Positions 7,791 to 17,162 of a stretch of DNA of 56,929 nucleotides are shown here, piece by piece. The notes beneath the pieces are model-generated. The model had not been told where the DNA came from. It saw only the letters and a program-made list of their open reading frames with translations, and searched no databases. The stretch comes from an uncultured Erysipelotrichaceae bacterium (GTDB lineage Bacteria > Bacillota_I > Bacilli_A > Erysipelotrichales > Erysipelotrichaceae), in assembly GCA_949744505.1 (NCBI GenBank), contig CATJXY010000040.1:1-56929 (forward strand). The letters are read 5' to 3'. How positions within the stretch are numbered: position 1 is the first letter of the stretch; the number at the start of each line of letters is the position of its first letter. The translations under genes were made by a program, and so were the position numbers.

Positions 7791-8196
7791 ATAGTGCTCT
7801 CCTTTTAATTGACTCAGTGTCCATTAATTCTTCTTTCGCATACCATAAAGATTTTTCAATTGCATCTTTAGCCGTCAAACAATATGTATCATTTAATTTC
7901 ATCAAAAGAGGAATATTTATTCCTGTAAGATGATAGAAATCATAATCTTTCATAAGCTGCATCACAATATTAAACGGTGTCCCTAATTTCACATCTGTTA
8001 ATACGATTACTTCTCCTTTATCCATAAGTTGAATGATCTTTTCTCGTATCATGTCAATATAGTCACAAACTAAAGTTTCCTCGTTGATACAAATTGTATG
8101 AACCTCAATTTTCAAATAACATAATGCATATAATGACTTCTTCATCTCATCTGCGAGATAACCATGCGTAATCAGCAATAATGAATACATTTTCAT
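7768..8196 (-). CDS. Second PTS mannose-family IIA component, first gene of the operon
   Basis: The 142-residue IIA-like protein keeps the phosphohistidine in LLITHGYLAD (His11) and the family pattern VIVLTDVKLGTPFNIV, where most IIA proteins have GGSPFN. It is the promoter-proximal gene, preceded by AAAGGAG, with a cre site about 30 bases upstream. Together with the overlapping IIB paralogue it forms a IIA-IIB cassette placed in front of a complete IIA-IIB-IIC-IID set. Divergence at the GGSPFN position hints at a specialised or regulatory role. Confidence 0.85.
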   Translation of the reverse strand: MKMYSLLLITHGYLADEMKKSLYALCYLKIEVHTICINEETLVCDYIDMIREKIIQLMDKGEVIVLTDVKLGTPFNIVMQLMKDYDFYHLTGINIPLLMKLNDTYCLTAKDAIEKSLWYAKEELMDTESIKRRALYEIVDEE

Positions 8197-8223
8197 TTTC
8201 TCCTTTCTATGTTATAATAAGAA

Positions 8224-8237
8224 TGTAAACGTTATCA
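8224..8237. promoter_or_regulatory. Perfect CcpA-binding cre site upstream of the PTS operon
   Basis: TGTAAACGTTATCA matches the consensus TGWAANCGNTNWCA at every position. It lies 28 bases upstream of the first PTS gene, beside a TATTATAAC -10-like sequence, so bound CcpA would block the operon promoter. This indicates carbon catabolite repression of the operon by preferred sugars. Confidence 0.8.
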
Positions 8238-8255
8238 TAATTTATATTGTTAGTA

Positions 8256-8273
8256 TATATCAATTTTGATATA
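8256..8273. promoter_or_regulatory. Inverted repeat in the HxlR/PTS divergent region, possible operator
   Basis: TATATCAA and TTGATATA flank a 2-base centre. The site lies between the cre site and the HxlR gene and could be the binding site of that regulator. The arms are AT-rich, so chance is not excluded. Confidence 0.4.
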
Positions 8274-8282
8274 AAAAAATAA

Positions 8283-8298
8283 GGCACTTTCAAGTGCC
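8283..8298. promoter_or_regulatory. GC-richer palindrome before the HxlR gene, operator or minus-strand terminator
   Basis: GGCACTT and AAGTGCC face each other across two bases immediately before the HxlR ribosome binding site. Read on the minus strand, it is a 6-bp stem with a 4-base loop followed by TTATTTTTTTA, which is a plausible terminator for transcripts coming from the decayed region at 8750-9350. Either reading is possible. Confidence 0.45.
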
Positions 8299-8311
8299 CA
8301 TGGAGAATATA

Positions 8312-8656
8312 ATGAAAAACAGAACTACACTTACCGGGCTAGATATCATAAAATGTATTATTGGTGATAAATGGAAATTTTTGATTGTCTTTCATTTGTT
8401 TCAAGGTTCTTTACGTTATGGAGAACTTCTATTTTATGTTGACTCAATTACAAAAAAAGTTCTAACAGATAATCTGAAAGAACTTGAAAACTTACATATA
8501 TTGACAAAAACCAAAATTATCGAACAAAACAAACAAATCGCTATTTATACGCTTACTGATATCGGAATATCCTTAAAACCTCTATTTAGTGCTTTAGTGG
8601 AATGGGGAGTAAATTATCAAAATGAATACAAAATCATTCAAAAAGATAACATATAA
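8312..8656 (+). CDS. HxlR-family winged-helix transcriptional regulator
   Basis: The 114-residue protein has the HxlR pattern: IIGDKWKFLIVFHLFQGSLRYGEL near the start, LTDNLKELENLHIL as recognition helix region and a YTLTDIGISL wing. A GTG start six codons earlier is possible, but GGAGAA sits 6 bases before the ATG at 8312. The usual HxlR cysteine near the N-terminus is absent; the only similar residue is Cys in KCIIGDKW. It is divergent from the PTS operon, which makes it a candidate local regulator of that operon. Its inducer is unknown. Confidence 0.8.
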   Translation: MKNRTTLTGLDIIKCIIGDKWKFLIVFHLFQGSLRYGELLFYVDSITKKVLTDNLKELENLHILTKTKIIEQNKQIAIYTLTDIGISLKPLFSALVEWGVNYQNEYKIIQKDNI

Positions 8657-8753
8657 TTTTTCATACAAATTGTTCATTTATAAGTATTTTCAAATTATAA
8701 AAATAGAAAAAATGTTCTACTTATAAGAGATCGAGCAGAATATAAAATGGAAT

Positions 8754-8990
8754 TTATGGTTTAAATCTTATATACTTATCAATAAACTCATCATATAATT
8801 CTTTAAATATTTTATTAAACATCTTCATATTTTTTGGTATTTTTAAAACGGAATGACCGGCAATATCTTCATCTGTTTCTGAACATAAAATTATACTAAC
8901 TGTAAAGTTATCACCTTCTATACGTTTTAACTCATCATAATTCTTACATACATATCCATTTGCCCTACATCCCGATGAGTGATTCTGTTT
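8754..8990 (-). pseudogene. Frameshifted C-terminal fragment of a DUF1016/YhcG PD-(D/E)XK nuclease
   Basis: Translated on the minus strand, the fragment reads THRDVGQMDMYVR and then, after a one-base frameshift near 8940, YDELKRIEGDN...IILCSETDEDIA. This matches the conserved C-terminal core of DUF1016 (YhcG) nucleases, which normally continues GQLDMYVRMYDELKR. No N-terminal domain is present and the tail diverges before a stop at 8754. It is a relic of a mobile or defence-associated gene. Confidence 0.7.
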
Positions 8991-8992
8991 GT

Positions 8993-9085
8993 TTATAAAT
9001 CAATGATGTATCTTAAAGCAGAAACAATATCATCTGTATTCTCAACTTCAATAAAATTATTTGCTCTTATTATATTATCATTCAT
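8993..9085 (-). other. Short 30-codon reading frame within decayed region
   Basis: An ATG at 9085 opens 30 codons ending in TDDIVSALRYIIDL. It lies between the two gene remnants, in AT-rich DNA. I do not recognise it and there is no strong ribosome binding site. It may be another fragment of the accessory module. Confidence 0.2.
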
Positions 9086-9090
9086 CAACT

Positions 9091-9348
9091 TTAGTCTTTA
9101 CTTTTAATGTAATACCCACCATCTCTCGATGAACCTATAAATTCAACCAATTTCAATTTTCTTAATTTGAATAGAACATTATTTATTGAACTCTCTTTTA
9201 ATCCACATATTTCACTTAATGCAGGAATTCTTAATCACGGATTATTTAAAATAGTATCATAAACAATTTGTTGATTTGTAGGTAACTTTATTATTTCAGT
9301 TTGCAACAGTTTATTATATTTATCCTCGTTTTCTTTATTGATATACAT
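9091..9348 (-). pseudogene. Winged-helix C-terminal remnant interrupted by an in-frame TGA
   Basis: Starting at the ATG at 9348 the frame reads LPTNQQIVYDTILNNP, then TGA at 9235-9237, then IPALSEICGLKESSINNVLFKLRKL and SSRDGGYYIKS. This is a helix-turn-helix and wing of the type found at the C-terminus of AlbA_2/ATP-binding transcriptional regulators. The stop in the middle, and the absence of an N-terminal domain upstream, mark it as a relic. It sits directly beside the DUF1016 fragment. Confidence 0.55.
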
Positions 9349-9442
9349 AATGACTTATGTATAATCATCTGTTTCATTATCTGGTAAAAACACTGGTGAA
9401 TCATTACCATTTTCTTTGCTGTTTTCGCTTCGCAATAAAAAA

Positions 9443-9471
9443 GGAACTACTAAGCTTTATTTAGTAATTCC
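9443..9471 (-). terminator. Rho-independent terminator of lysS
   Basis: On the minus strand GGAATTACTAA pairs with TTAGTAGTTCC (one mismatch) around a short loop, followed by TTTTTTATT. It lies about 105 bases beyond the lysS stop codon. Confidence 0.75.
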
Positions 9472-9575
9472 TATGTATTTTTAGTCAATTTCTAAAATGG
9501 TGTACTTTTGGTGTAAAATTCACTATCCATCAATCCAAAAAGCCTTTATTTAGGGCATTTAACCACATAAAATCT

Positions 9576-11069
<1,494 letters not shown>

Positions 11070-11086
11070 CTATTATTAAATTAAAA

Positions 11087-11317
11087 AACTCTCATCCGAC
11101 TAGGGACGAGAGTTATCATCGTGGTACCACCCTGCTTCATGGAAGAATCACTTCATTCCATCTCTATAACTTGTTAAATCAAGTTGACCTTTATCGCAGG
11201 TTTACGCTGTTGCTCCAAGCCTTTATTCACTCATGCTCCATGATCCACCTCTCACCTTATGGGACTCTCTTTGCACTTTACAATGAGTTACTCCTCTCTT
11301 CAATGCTTCAGTTATTT
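11087..11317 (-). promoter_or_regulatory. T-box riboswitch leader controlling lysS
   Basis: The minus-strand leader contains the canonical T-box sequence AGGGTGGTACCACG (11120-11133), a Stem I with AGAGAG and GGTGAGA elements, and a terminator hairpin (11087-11114, CTCTC/GAGAG) followed by TTTTTT just before the lysS ribosome binding site. In Stem I, ACTCAT pairs with ATGAGT. Beyond it lies GAATAAAGG, where AAA (11222-11224) would be a lysine specifier codon followed by a purine. Uncharged tRNA-Lys would stabilise the antiterminator. The specifier assignment is by eye. Confidence 0.9.
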
Positions 11318-11323
11318 GATTAG

Positions 11324-11352
11324 ATTATACGGATTTTCTATATGCTTGTCAA
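11324..11352 (-). promoter_or_regulatory. Consensus sigma-A promoter for the lysS leader
   Basis: TTGACA (11347-11352) and TATAAT (11324-11329) are separated by exactly 17 bases on the minus strand. It lies directly after the dusB stop region, and transcription would start near 11317, at the beginning of the T-box leader. Confidence 0.85.
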
Positions 11353-11362
11353 CAGAAAATAC

Positions 11363-12373
11363 TCACATCATTTTTATCTCATCGATTAATGTAAAATCAT
11401 CTTCTTCTAATGCTAAACAATACTTATCCAATATCATTTCCAATTGGTTATATGTAGACATCGTATTAATATAATCCTTGATTCGATGACTGTGCGAAAG
11501 TCCTTGAATGTACCATGAAGCATGGCCTCTCATCTCTTTGATTCCTAAAACTTCACCTTTTAACTCGATAAGACGCTTTGCGTGCTCTTTAGCCATCGCG
11601 AATTTTTCTTCCACAGTAGCTTTCGGACATTTTTGATGATGTTTTAAATAATAAACAACCTCTCGTATCAACCAAGGATCTCCCAAAACACCTCGTCCGA
11701 TCATGATGGCATCACATCCGGTACTCTCTATCATCGCAATTGCATCTTCAACACTACAAATATCACCATTTCCGATTACAGGAATTGAAACAGCCTCTTT
11801 CACTTTTTTGATATAGCTCCAATCACTATGCCCCTCATACATCTGACTTCTTGTCCGTGCATGAACCGCAATTGCGGAAACTCCTGCCTTTTCCATCAAT
11901 TTAGCCATTTCTACCACATTGATATGTTCTTGATCAAATCCCAATCTCATCTTAACCGTTACCGGTTTTTTCACATTTTCAACAATTGCTTTCATTACTT
12001 CATATGCATGTTTAGGATCTTTCATCATTGCACTACCGGCATTGGATTTTATAACTTTTGTTACCGGGCATCCCATATTAACATCAATAATATCGCAATC
12101 ACTTTCATCATCCAAAAATTTAGCCGCAGTAACCATTGAATCCAAATCACTTCCAAATATTTGCATCGTCAACGGATGTTCTTTTTCTGTGATCTTGCTC
12201 ATGTTCAAAGTTTTTACATTCTTATATGAAATCGCTTTATCACTTAACATCTCACTATAAATTAAACCGGCACCGAATTCTTTTGCTATAGTTCTGAATG
12301 CGGTATTACTGATTCCTGCCATCGGGGCTATGACAACTTGGTTTTCAATTTCAACATCCCCTATTTTCCACAT
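11363..12373 (-). CDS. dusB: tRNA-dihydrouridine synthase
   Basis: This 336-residue flavoenzyme reduces uridines in the D-loop of tRNA. The N-terminal TIM barrel begins [15 protein letters not shown]. The catalytic cysteine is in NMGCPVTKV (near residue 100), followed by [17 protein letters not shown] and the FMN-binding VIGNGDI and GRGVLGDPW motifs. The start overlaps the end of hslO by 13 bases, implying translational coupling. In Bacillus the same pair lies near lysS. The subtype name rests on family resemblance. Confidence 0.95.
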   Translation of the reverse strand: MWKIGDVEIENQVVIAPMAGISNTAFRTIAKEFGAGLIYSEMLSDKAISYKNVKTLNMSKITEKEHPLTMQIFGSDLDSMVTAAKFLDDESDCDIIDVNMGCPVTKVIKSNAGSAMMKDPKHAYEVMKAIVENVKKPVTVKMRLGFDQEHINVVEMAKLMEKAGVSAIAVHARTRSQMYEGHSDWSYIKKVKEAVSIPVIGNGDICSVEDAIAMIESTGCDAIMIGRGVLGDPWLIREVVYYLKHHQKCPKATVEEKFAMAKEHAKRLIELKGEVLGIKEMRGHASWYIQGLSHSHRIKDYINTMSTYNQLEMILDKYCLALEEDDFTLIDEIKMM

Positions 12374-13248
12374 GACTGCTTAAACTCCATGATGCACTGT
12401 AATTCTTCCTCGGTAAAATGATATTGTTTAGAACAAAACTGACAAGTGATTTCACAACCATGATCTTCCTCTTTCATCTCTTTTAAATCTTGCAAATCCA
12501 AAGTCGATAAAGCTCCCATAAAGCGATCTTTACTGCAATCGCATTTAAAACTAATCTCCCTTTCTTCTAATATCTGTACATCTTCAAAAAGGTCAGATGC
12601 TAATTCATTGGCATTTTTTCCTTCCATCACCAAAGAGGAAACAGGTCGAAGCTCAGAAACAGCTTTTTCTGCCAAAGCAATATCTTCTTCTGTTGCATCC
12701 GGCATCATCTGTATCAATATTCCACCGGCTGATTTAATTGAATTATCTGTATCTACCAATACTCCTACACTAACTGCACTTGGCGTTTGCTCACTAACAG
12801 TAAAATAATAGGCAAAATCATCTCCTATTTCTCCACTTTGAAGTGCAACCTGCCCGGTAAAATCATTTTTCATATTCAAATCTTTGATAATTTTTAAATA
12901 TCCATCCGTTCCTACTGCTGTTCCAACAGCTAATTTCCCTGTATCATTATAAGTCATGTGGATATGTGGATCCCCAACAAAGCCACGAACTGTTCCATTC
13001 GCATAAGCATCAACCATAATTGTTCCGATTGGCCCACCGCCGTTGATTTGAATCGTTACTTTTTCTTTTTCACTCTTCAACATGCTCCCCATCATACATC
13101 CCATGCTTAATACTCTTCCTAAAGCGGCAGCACTGGTAGGCCACAACTCATGATCTTGTCGTGCAACTTCACATAAATTTGTTGTCGTACATGCAAGAAT
13201 ACGAATTCTTCCATCACATGCTATTGCTTTTACTAATCTATCTTTCAT
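12361..13248 (-). CDS. hslO: 33 kDa chaperonin Hsp33, redox-regulated holdase
   Basis: The protein prevents aggregation of oxidatively unfolded proteins. The N-terminal domain starts [22 protein letters not shown]. The C-terminal zinc switch is present as CDC and CQFC (four cysteines), which release zinc and form disulfides on oxidation. An in-frame extension of 16 codons exists, but AAGGAGGA just before the ATG at 13248 fixes the start, giving 295 residues. A 17-bp-spaced promoter and the ftsH terminator lie upstream, so it heads its own hslO-dusB unit. Confidence 0.96.
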   Translation of the reverse strand: MKDRLVKAIACDGRIRILACTTTNLCEVARQDHELWPTSAAALGRVLSMGCMMGSMLKSEKEKVTIQINGGGPIGTIMVDAYANGTVRGFVGDPHIHMTYNDTGKLAVGTAVGTDGYLKIIKDLNMKNDFTGQVALQSGEIGDDFAYYFTVSEQTPSAVSVGVLVDTDNSIKSAGGILIQMMPDATEEDIALAEKAVSELRPVSSLVMEGKNANELASDLFEDVQILEEREISFKCDCSKDRFMGALSTLDLQDLKEMKEEDHGCEITCQFCSKQYHFTEEELQCIMEFKQSCGK

Positions 13249-13274
13249 TCGGATTTCCTCCTTCAGCAGAATCA

Positions 13275-13303
13275 AGTTTATTATTTTACAACTCAAAAGT
13301 CAA
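13275..13303 (-). promoter_or_regulatory. Promoter of hslO-dusB
   Basis: TTGACT (13298-13303) and TAAACT (13275-13280) are separated by 17 bases on the minus strand. They lie between the ftsH terminator and the hslO ribosome binding site. Confidence 0.65.
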
Positions 13304-13328
13304 TAAATAACATGATTCCTTTAATTAA

Positions 13329-13350
13329 AAACCGGATTATTCATCCGGCT
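13329..13350 (-). terminator. Terminator after ftsH
   Basis: On the minus strand AGCCGGAT and ATCCGGTT form a stem followed by TTTTTAATT, 5 bases after the ftsH stop. Confidence 0.85.
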
Positions 13351-13354
13351 TTCA

Positions 13355-15244
13355 TTATTCATCTTCTTTAATTTCAGTTTCTCCTAGTTTTTCTTCAACT
13401 TGGACTTCTTTTATCTCAACAGGTTCTTCTTCCTTTTTTAAAGTAAAAGTCCCATCTTCGATCTGATGAATTTCTTCAGCAGTAATCGTTTCTTGTTCAA
13501 GTAAAACATTCGCAATGTTTTCCAACAATGATTTATTTTCATTGATGATTTCTTTTGCCTTATCATAACATTCATCAACGATTTTTCTAATTTCCTTATC
13601 AATTTCGTAATTGATTTGATCTGATACATTAGAATTAGTCGTATAATCTCTTCCTAGGAAAACACTTCCTTCTGAACGACCATACTTAATTGGCCCCAAA
13701 TCACTCATACCATACACAGTAACCATATTTCTGGCAATTCTTGTTGCTTCCTGAATATCATTACTTGCACCACTGGTTACATCATTAAAGAAAATTTCTT
13801 CTGCGGCACGACCACCCAAATAAGAAGTAATCGATCCGATCATATCTTTCTTTGTATCCAAAATCTTTTCTTGTTTTGGAGACATCAAGTTATATCCACC
13901 GGCTGTACCACGAGGAATAATCGTTACCTTTTCAACGACGATCGGACTATCCCCCTTCAAACCGATGACTGCATGTCCGGCTTCATGATAAGCAACAAGT
14001 TTCTTTGTCTCCTCATCGTATTTTCTACTCTTTTTAGCAGGTCCCATCATGACACGATCAATCGCTTCATCAAGCTGATTCATGCCAATCTTATCTAAAT
14101 TTTCTCTAACTGCCAAGATAGCTGCTTCATTTAAAACGTTTTCAAGCTCAGCACCACTGAATCCCGGTGTTCTTTTTGCCAATGCTTCCAAATTAATATC
14201 CTCTGCAAGTTTCTTGTTTCTGGCATGCACTTCAAGAATCGCTTTACGTCCTCTTACATCCGGTAAACTAACTGTAATTTGACGGTCAAAACGCCCCGGT
14301 CTTAACAAAGCCGGGTCTAATACATCCGGTCTGTTTGTAGCCGCAATAACAACAATTCCGGCATTATCACTGATACCATCCATTTCAACTAACAATTGAT
14401 TCAAAGTCTGCTCACGCTCATCATTTCCACCACCGAGACCGGCACCCCTTTGACGACCTACCGCATCAATTTCATCGATGAAAACCATACAAGGAGCTGT
14501 TTTCTGAGCTGTCTTAAACATATCACGAACACGGCTTGCACCAACACCGACAAACATTTCGACAAAGTCAGAACCGGAAATAGAATAAAAAGGTACATCC
14601 GCTTCCCCGGCAACTGCTTTAGCCAACAAAGTTTTACCTGTACCAGGAGATCCTACCATTAAGATTCCCTTTGGAATTCTTGCTCCCATTTTAGCAAATT
14701 TCTTTGGCTGTTTTAAATAATCAATAATCTCTGCCATCTCTTCTTTTTCTTCATCGCATCCGGCAACATCAGAAAATCTTACTTTGATATTTCCTTCAAG
14801 CCTTGCCCTTGATTTAGAAAATTCGAATGCTTTGGCATTTCCGCCTCCGTTCATCTTACTCATCATGAAGAAAGCAATTCCCGCAAGCAAAATAAATGGT
14901 ATACAAGAAATCAATGTTTCAACAAAAACATTAGATGCATCCGCATCCACAACATTTGTTTTCTGTAATGATTCCATAATTTGATCAATCTGCGAATCAG
15001 TACGAGGTATTCTTACTGAAAAACTGTAATCCGTACCATCTACACCCGTATAGACACCATTTACATCTACAACATTACTTCCGACACTGACATTTGATTG
15101 CTTAACTGAATTCGAATTCAATAATTCACGAAATTCGTCGTAACTCAAATTTTTATTTGAAGTCGGATTTCCTCCGAAGAGAAATAATGCCGCAATGATT
15201 AAAGCCACATACGGCAAAAGGTTTGACCATTTGTTATTTCTCAT
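13355..15244 (-). CDS. ftsH: ATP-dependent zinc metalloprotease FtsH
   Basis: The 629-residue membrane-anchored AAA protease has two transmembrane segments (about residues 8-25 and 110-128). Walker A is GSPGTGKT (198-205), Walker B is MVFIDEID and the second region of homology contains [20 protein letters not shown]. The zinc site is HEAGH (420-424). The C-terminus is acidic and rich in Glu/Lys. It degrades misassembled membrane proteins and short-lived regulators. The order tilS-hpt-ftsH is the classical Firmicutes arrangement, with short gaps and a terminator directly downstream. Confidence 0.98.
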   Translation of the reverse strand: MRNNKWSNLLPYVALIIAALFLFGGNPTSNKNLSYDEFRELLNSNSVKQSNVSVGSNVVDVNGVYTGVDGTDYSFSVRIPRTDSQIDQIMESLQKTNVVDADASNVFVETLISCIPFILLAGIAFFMMSKMNGGGNAKAFEFSKSRARLEGNIKVRFSDVAGCDEEKEEMAEIIDYLKQPKKFAKMGARIPKGILMVGSPGTGKTLLAKAVAGEADVPFYSISGSDFVEMFVGVGASRVRDMFKTAQKTAPCMVFIDEIDAVGRQRGAGLGGGNDEREQTLNQLLVEMDGISDNAGIVVIAATNRPDVLDPALLRPGRFDRQITVSLPDVRGRKAILEVHARNKKLAEDINLEALAKRTPGFSGAELENVLNEAAILAVRENLDKIGMNQLDEAIDRVMMGPAKKSRKYDEETKKLVAYHEAGHAVIGLKGDSPIVVEKVTIIPRGTAGGYNLMSPKQEKILDTKKDMIGSITSYLGGRAAEEIFFNDVTSGASNDIQEATRIARNMVTVYGMSDLGPIKYGRSEGSVFLGRDYTTNSNVSDQINYEIDKEIRKIVDECYDKAKEIINENKSLLENIANVLLEQETITAEEIHQIEDGTFTLKKEEEPVEIKEVQVEEKLGETEIKEDE

Positions 15245-15262
15245 TCCTTTTTCACACTCCTT

Positions 15263-15799
15263 TTATTTGTAACATTCTTCTTTTAAAACTCCGATATAAG
15301 GTAGATTACGATACTTTTGGTCAAAATCCAATCCAAATCCAACCACAAACTCATTAGGAATCGTAAATCCTAAATATTCCGGTACAATTTCTACCACACG
15401 TCGATCAGGCTTATCCAACAAGGTTACGATTTTAACATCTGATGCCCCTTTAGTATATAAAAGTTCTTTCACTGTTTTCAAAGTTCTTCCTGTATCAACG
15501 ATATCTTCAACTAATATGATATTGGCTCCCTTAACAGATCGATCAAGATCTTTTAAAATTTTAATTTCACCTGTTGATTCTGTTCCTGAATAGCTGGAAA
15601 CATCCATGAAATCAAATTCTATATCCAATTCGATATATTTGATCAATTCCGATAAAAATGGTACAGATCCCTTTAATAAAGCAACAAGTAACGGAGCTTC
15701 TTTTCCTGTATATTCTTCGGTAATCTGTTTACCTAATTCTCTACATTTTTCTGTAATTTGTTCAGCTGTAATAAAGACTTCTTTAATATTCTGATGCAT
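15263..15799 (-). CDS. hpt: Hypoxanthine (guanine) phosphoribosyltransferase
   Basis: The 178-residue purine salvage enzyme forms IMP or GMP from hypoxanthine or guanine and PRPP. The PRPP-binding motif is IILVEDIVDTGRTL (about residues 94-107), preceded by VALLKGSVPFLSEL and followed by the DKPDRRV and PNEFVVGFGLD purine-binding loop. It lies between tilS and ftsH, as in most Firmicutes, and is probably co-transcribed with both. Confidence 0.97.
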   Translation of the reverse strand: MHQNIKEVFITAEQITEKCRELGKQITEEYTGKEAPLLVALLKGSVPFLSELIKYIELDIEFDFMDVSSYSGTESTGEIKILKDLDRSVKGANIILVEDIVDTGRTLKTVKELLYTKGASDVKIVTLLDKPDRRVVEIVPEYLGFTIPNEFVVGFGLDFDQKYRNLPYIGVLKEECYK

Positions 15800-15824
15800 T
15801 TTGAATCCTCCTGCAAAATCTCTT

Positions 15825-17054
15825 CTATTCTATCATAGATTTTATCACAAAAAAAGAAGGTTTTTCAGAGTAATGCTCAATATCACACCCAATCTTTGGA
15901 ACAAGAATAATTTTTCCCTTACAATTCTCCACGATTGGCCAACTTTTTCTTTCTTTTAACGGAATTTTTCTGTCAATAAACCATCGATTGATTTTTTTTG
16001 TTCCGAAACGCAAACATATCTTATCTTCTTGTTGATAAGGGCGAATAATTAATGGAAAATCTTCCGCGCCGACCGTTACCGACTCTGTTGATTTACCAGT
16101 ATCGGATACTTTGAAAAACGGTGTTTCCATCAATTCTATTTTATCCAAAACAACACGATAAGATACTTCTTTTTTTTCTTCAACATAAATGGAATCATAA
16201 TCTTTCACAAGAACAAACTGTTCAATAGAAATTTCAACATTCCCATTTCTCTTAAATAACTGACGATCCCACTCTTTTAACTGTAATCCTGAATATCCCT
16301 TTTTTCGATACGCATATTTGGATAAATAAAAACGTAAAAAGTCAATTCGATCCTGTTCATTCATTTGCCGATAACCTGTTAAAGAAATTTTCCCATCATT
16401 TATCTGTTTTTCGAATTCTTTTCTTTTTTTTACTTTATGCTGATTCATGCTTTTGATTTCATCACGCAACTCATTCATTTCTTTTTCAGTCATTGAATCA
16501 ATTTTATCGTGACGTATCTTATTGCGTCTGTAAATATCAGAAAAATTAGATTCATCATGATGAAATTCCACTTTATTGTTCAAACAATATTCGATTAATT
16601 GAGACTTCGTATAATTCAATAACGGTCTGACAATCAAAATTCCATCAATTCTTCTTTCTTGTTGAAGACCAAACACATCCACATCCATCTTTCTCGCCTT
16701 TTGAAGCAAATAAGTTTCAATGGAATCTTCCTTGTGATGAGCAATCAATACTCCATCACCATTTTCTTGATGAACTAAACCAAAAAAGAATTCATAACGA
16801 ACCTCTCTGGCCCATCCTTGGAAATTTCCTTTTTCATAATGCGGTGAAAGAACATAAAAAGGTAAATGGTGTTGTTCGCAATATCTTCTGACACAATTCT
16901 CATCCCGATCTGCTGTTTCTCTTTTATGATAATTCACATGAGCAACAATCACTTGGATATTCTCTTGTACCACCATATCTAAAAGTGCCATTGAGTCTGG
17001 TCCACCGGAAACACCAATCACCCATTTTCCTTTTTGAATCTTTTCATCAAACAT
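15825..17054 (-). CDS. tilS: tRNA(Ile)-lysidine synthase
   Basis: TilS converts C34 of tRNA-Ile(CAU) to lysidine, so that it reads AUA. The PP-loop SGGPDSM is at residues 16-22 and HVNYHKR and HHKEDSIET follow. The C-terminal TilS domain is present (RRNKIRH, and FGTKKINRWFIDRKIP near the end). A TTG-initiated extension to 17132 lacks a ribosome binding site, whereas AAAGGTGA precedes the ATG at 17054, giving 409 residues. It is the gene after spoIIE, as in Bacillus and Clostridium. Confidence 0.95.
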   Translation of the reverse strand: MFDEKIQKGKWVIGVSGGPDSMALLDMVVQENIQVIVAHVNYHKRETADRDENCVRRYCEQHHLPFYVLSPHYEKGNFQGWAREVRYEFFFGLVHQENGDGVLIAHHKEDSIETYLLQKARKMDVDVFGLQQERRIDGILIVRPLLNYTKSQLIEYCLNNKVEFHHDESNFSDIYRRNKIRHDKIDSMTEKEMNELRDEIKSMNQHKVKKRKEFEKQINDGKISLTGYRQMNEQDRIDFLRFYLSKYAYRKKGYSGLQLKEWDRQLFKRNGNVEISIEQFVLVKDYDSIYVEEKKEVSYRVVLDKIELMETPFFKVSDTGKSTESVTVGAEDFPLIIRPYQQEDKICLRFGTKKINRWFIDRKIPLKERKSWPIVENCKGKIILVPKIGCDIEHYSEKPSFFVIKSMIE

Positions 17055-17162
17055 TCCAATCACCTTTGATATTGTACCACAAATCAAAAAATAAAGGGTA
17101 ATTTTGAATTTATTGAATGCTTTTTTTAACAAGTTTAATCCATTTGTTTAAAGAAGTTTCTT

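Noticed and set aside
11259-11474. Plus-strand reading frame across the lysS leader
   Set aside because: It lies over the T-box leader and the end of dusB and has no recognisable content.
17071-17079. Extended -10 (TGGTACAAT) just before tilS
   Set aside because: The implied transcript start would fall inside the tilS ribosome binding site, so it is unlikely to be a working promoter for the chosen start.
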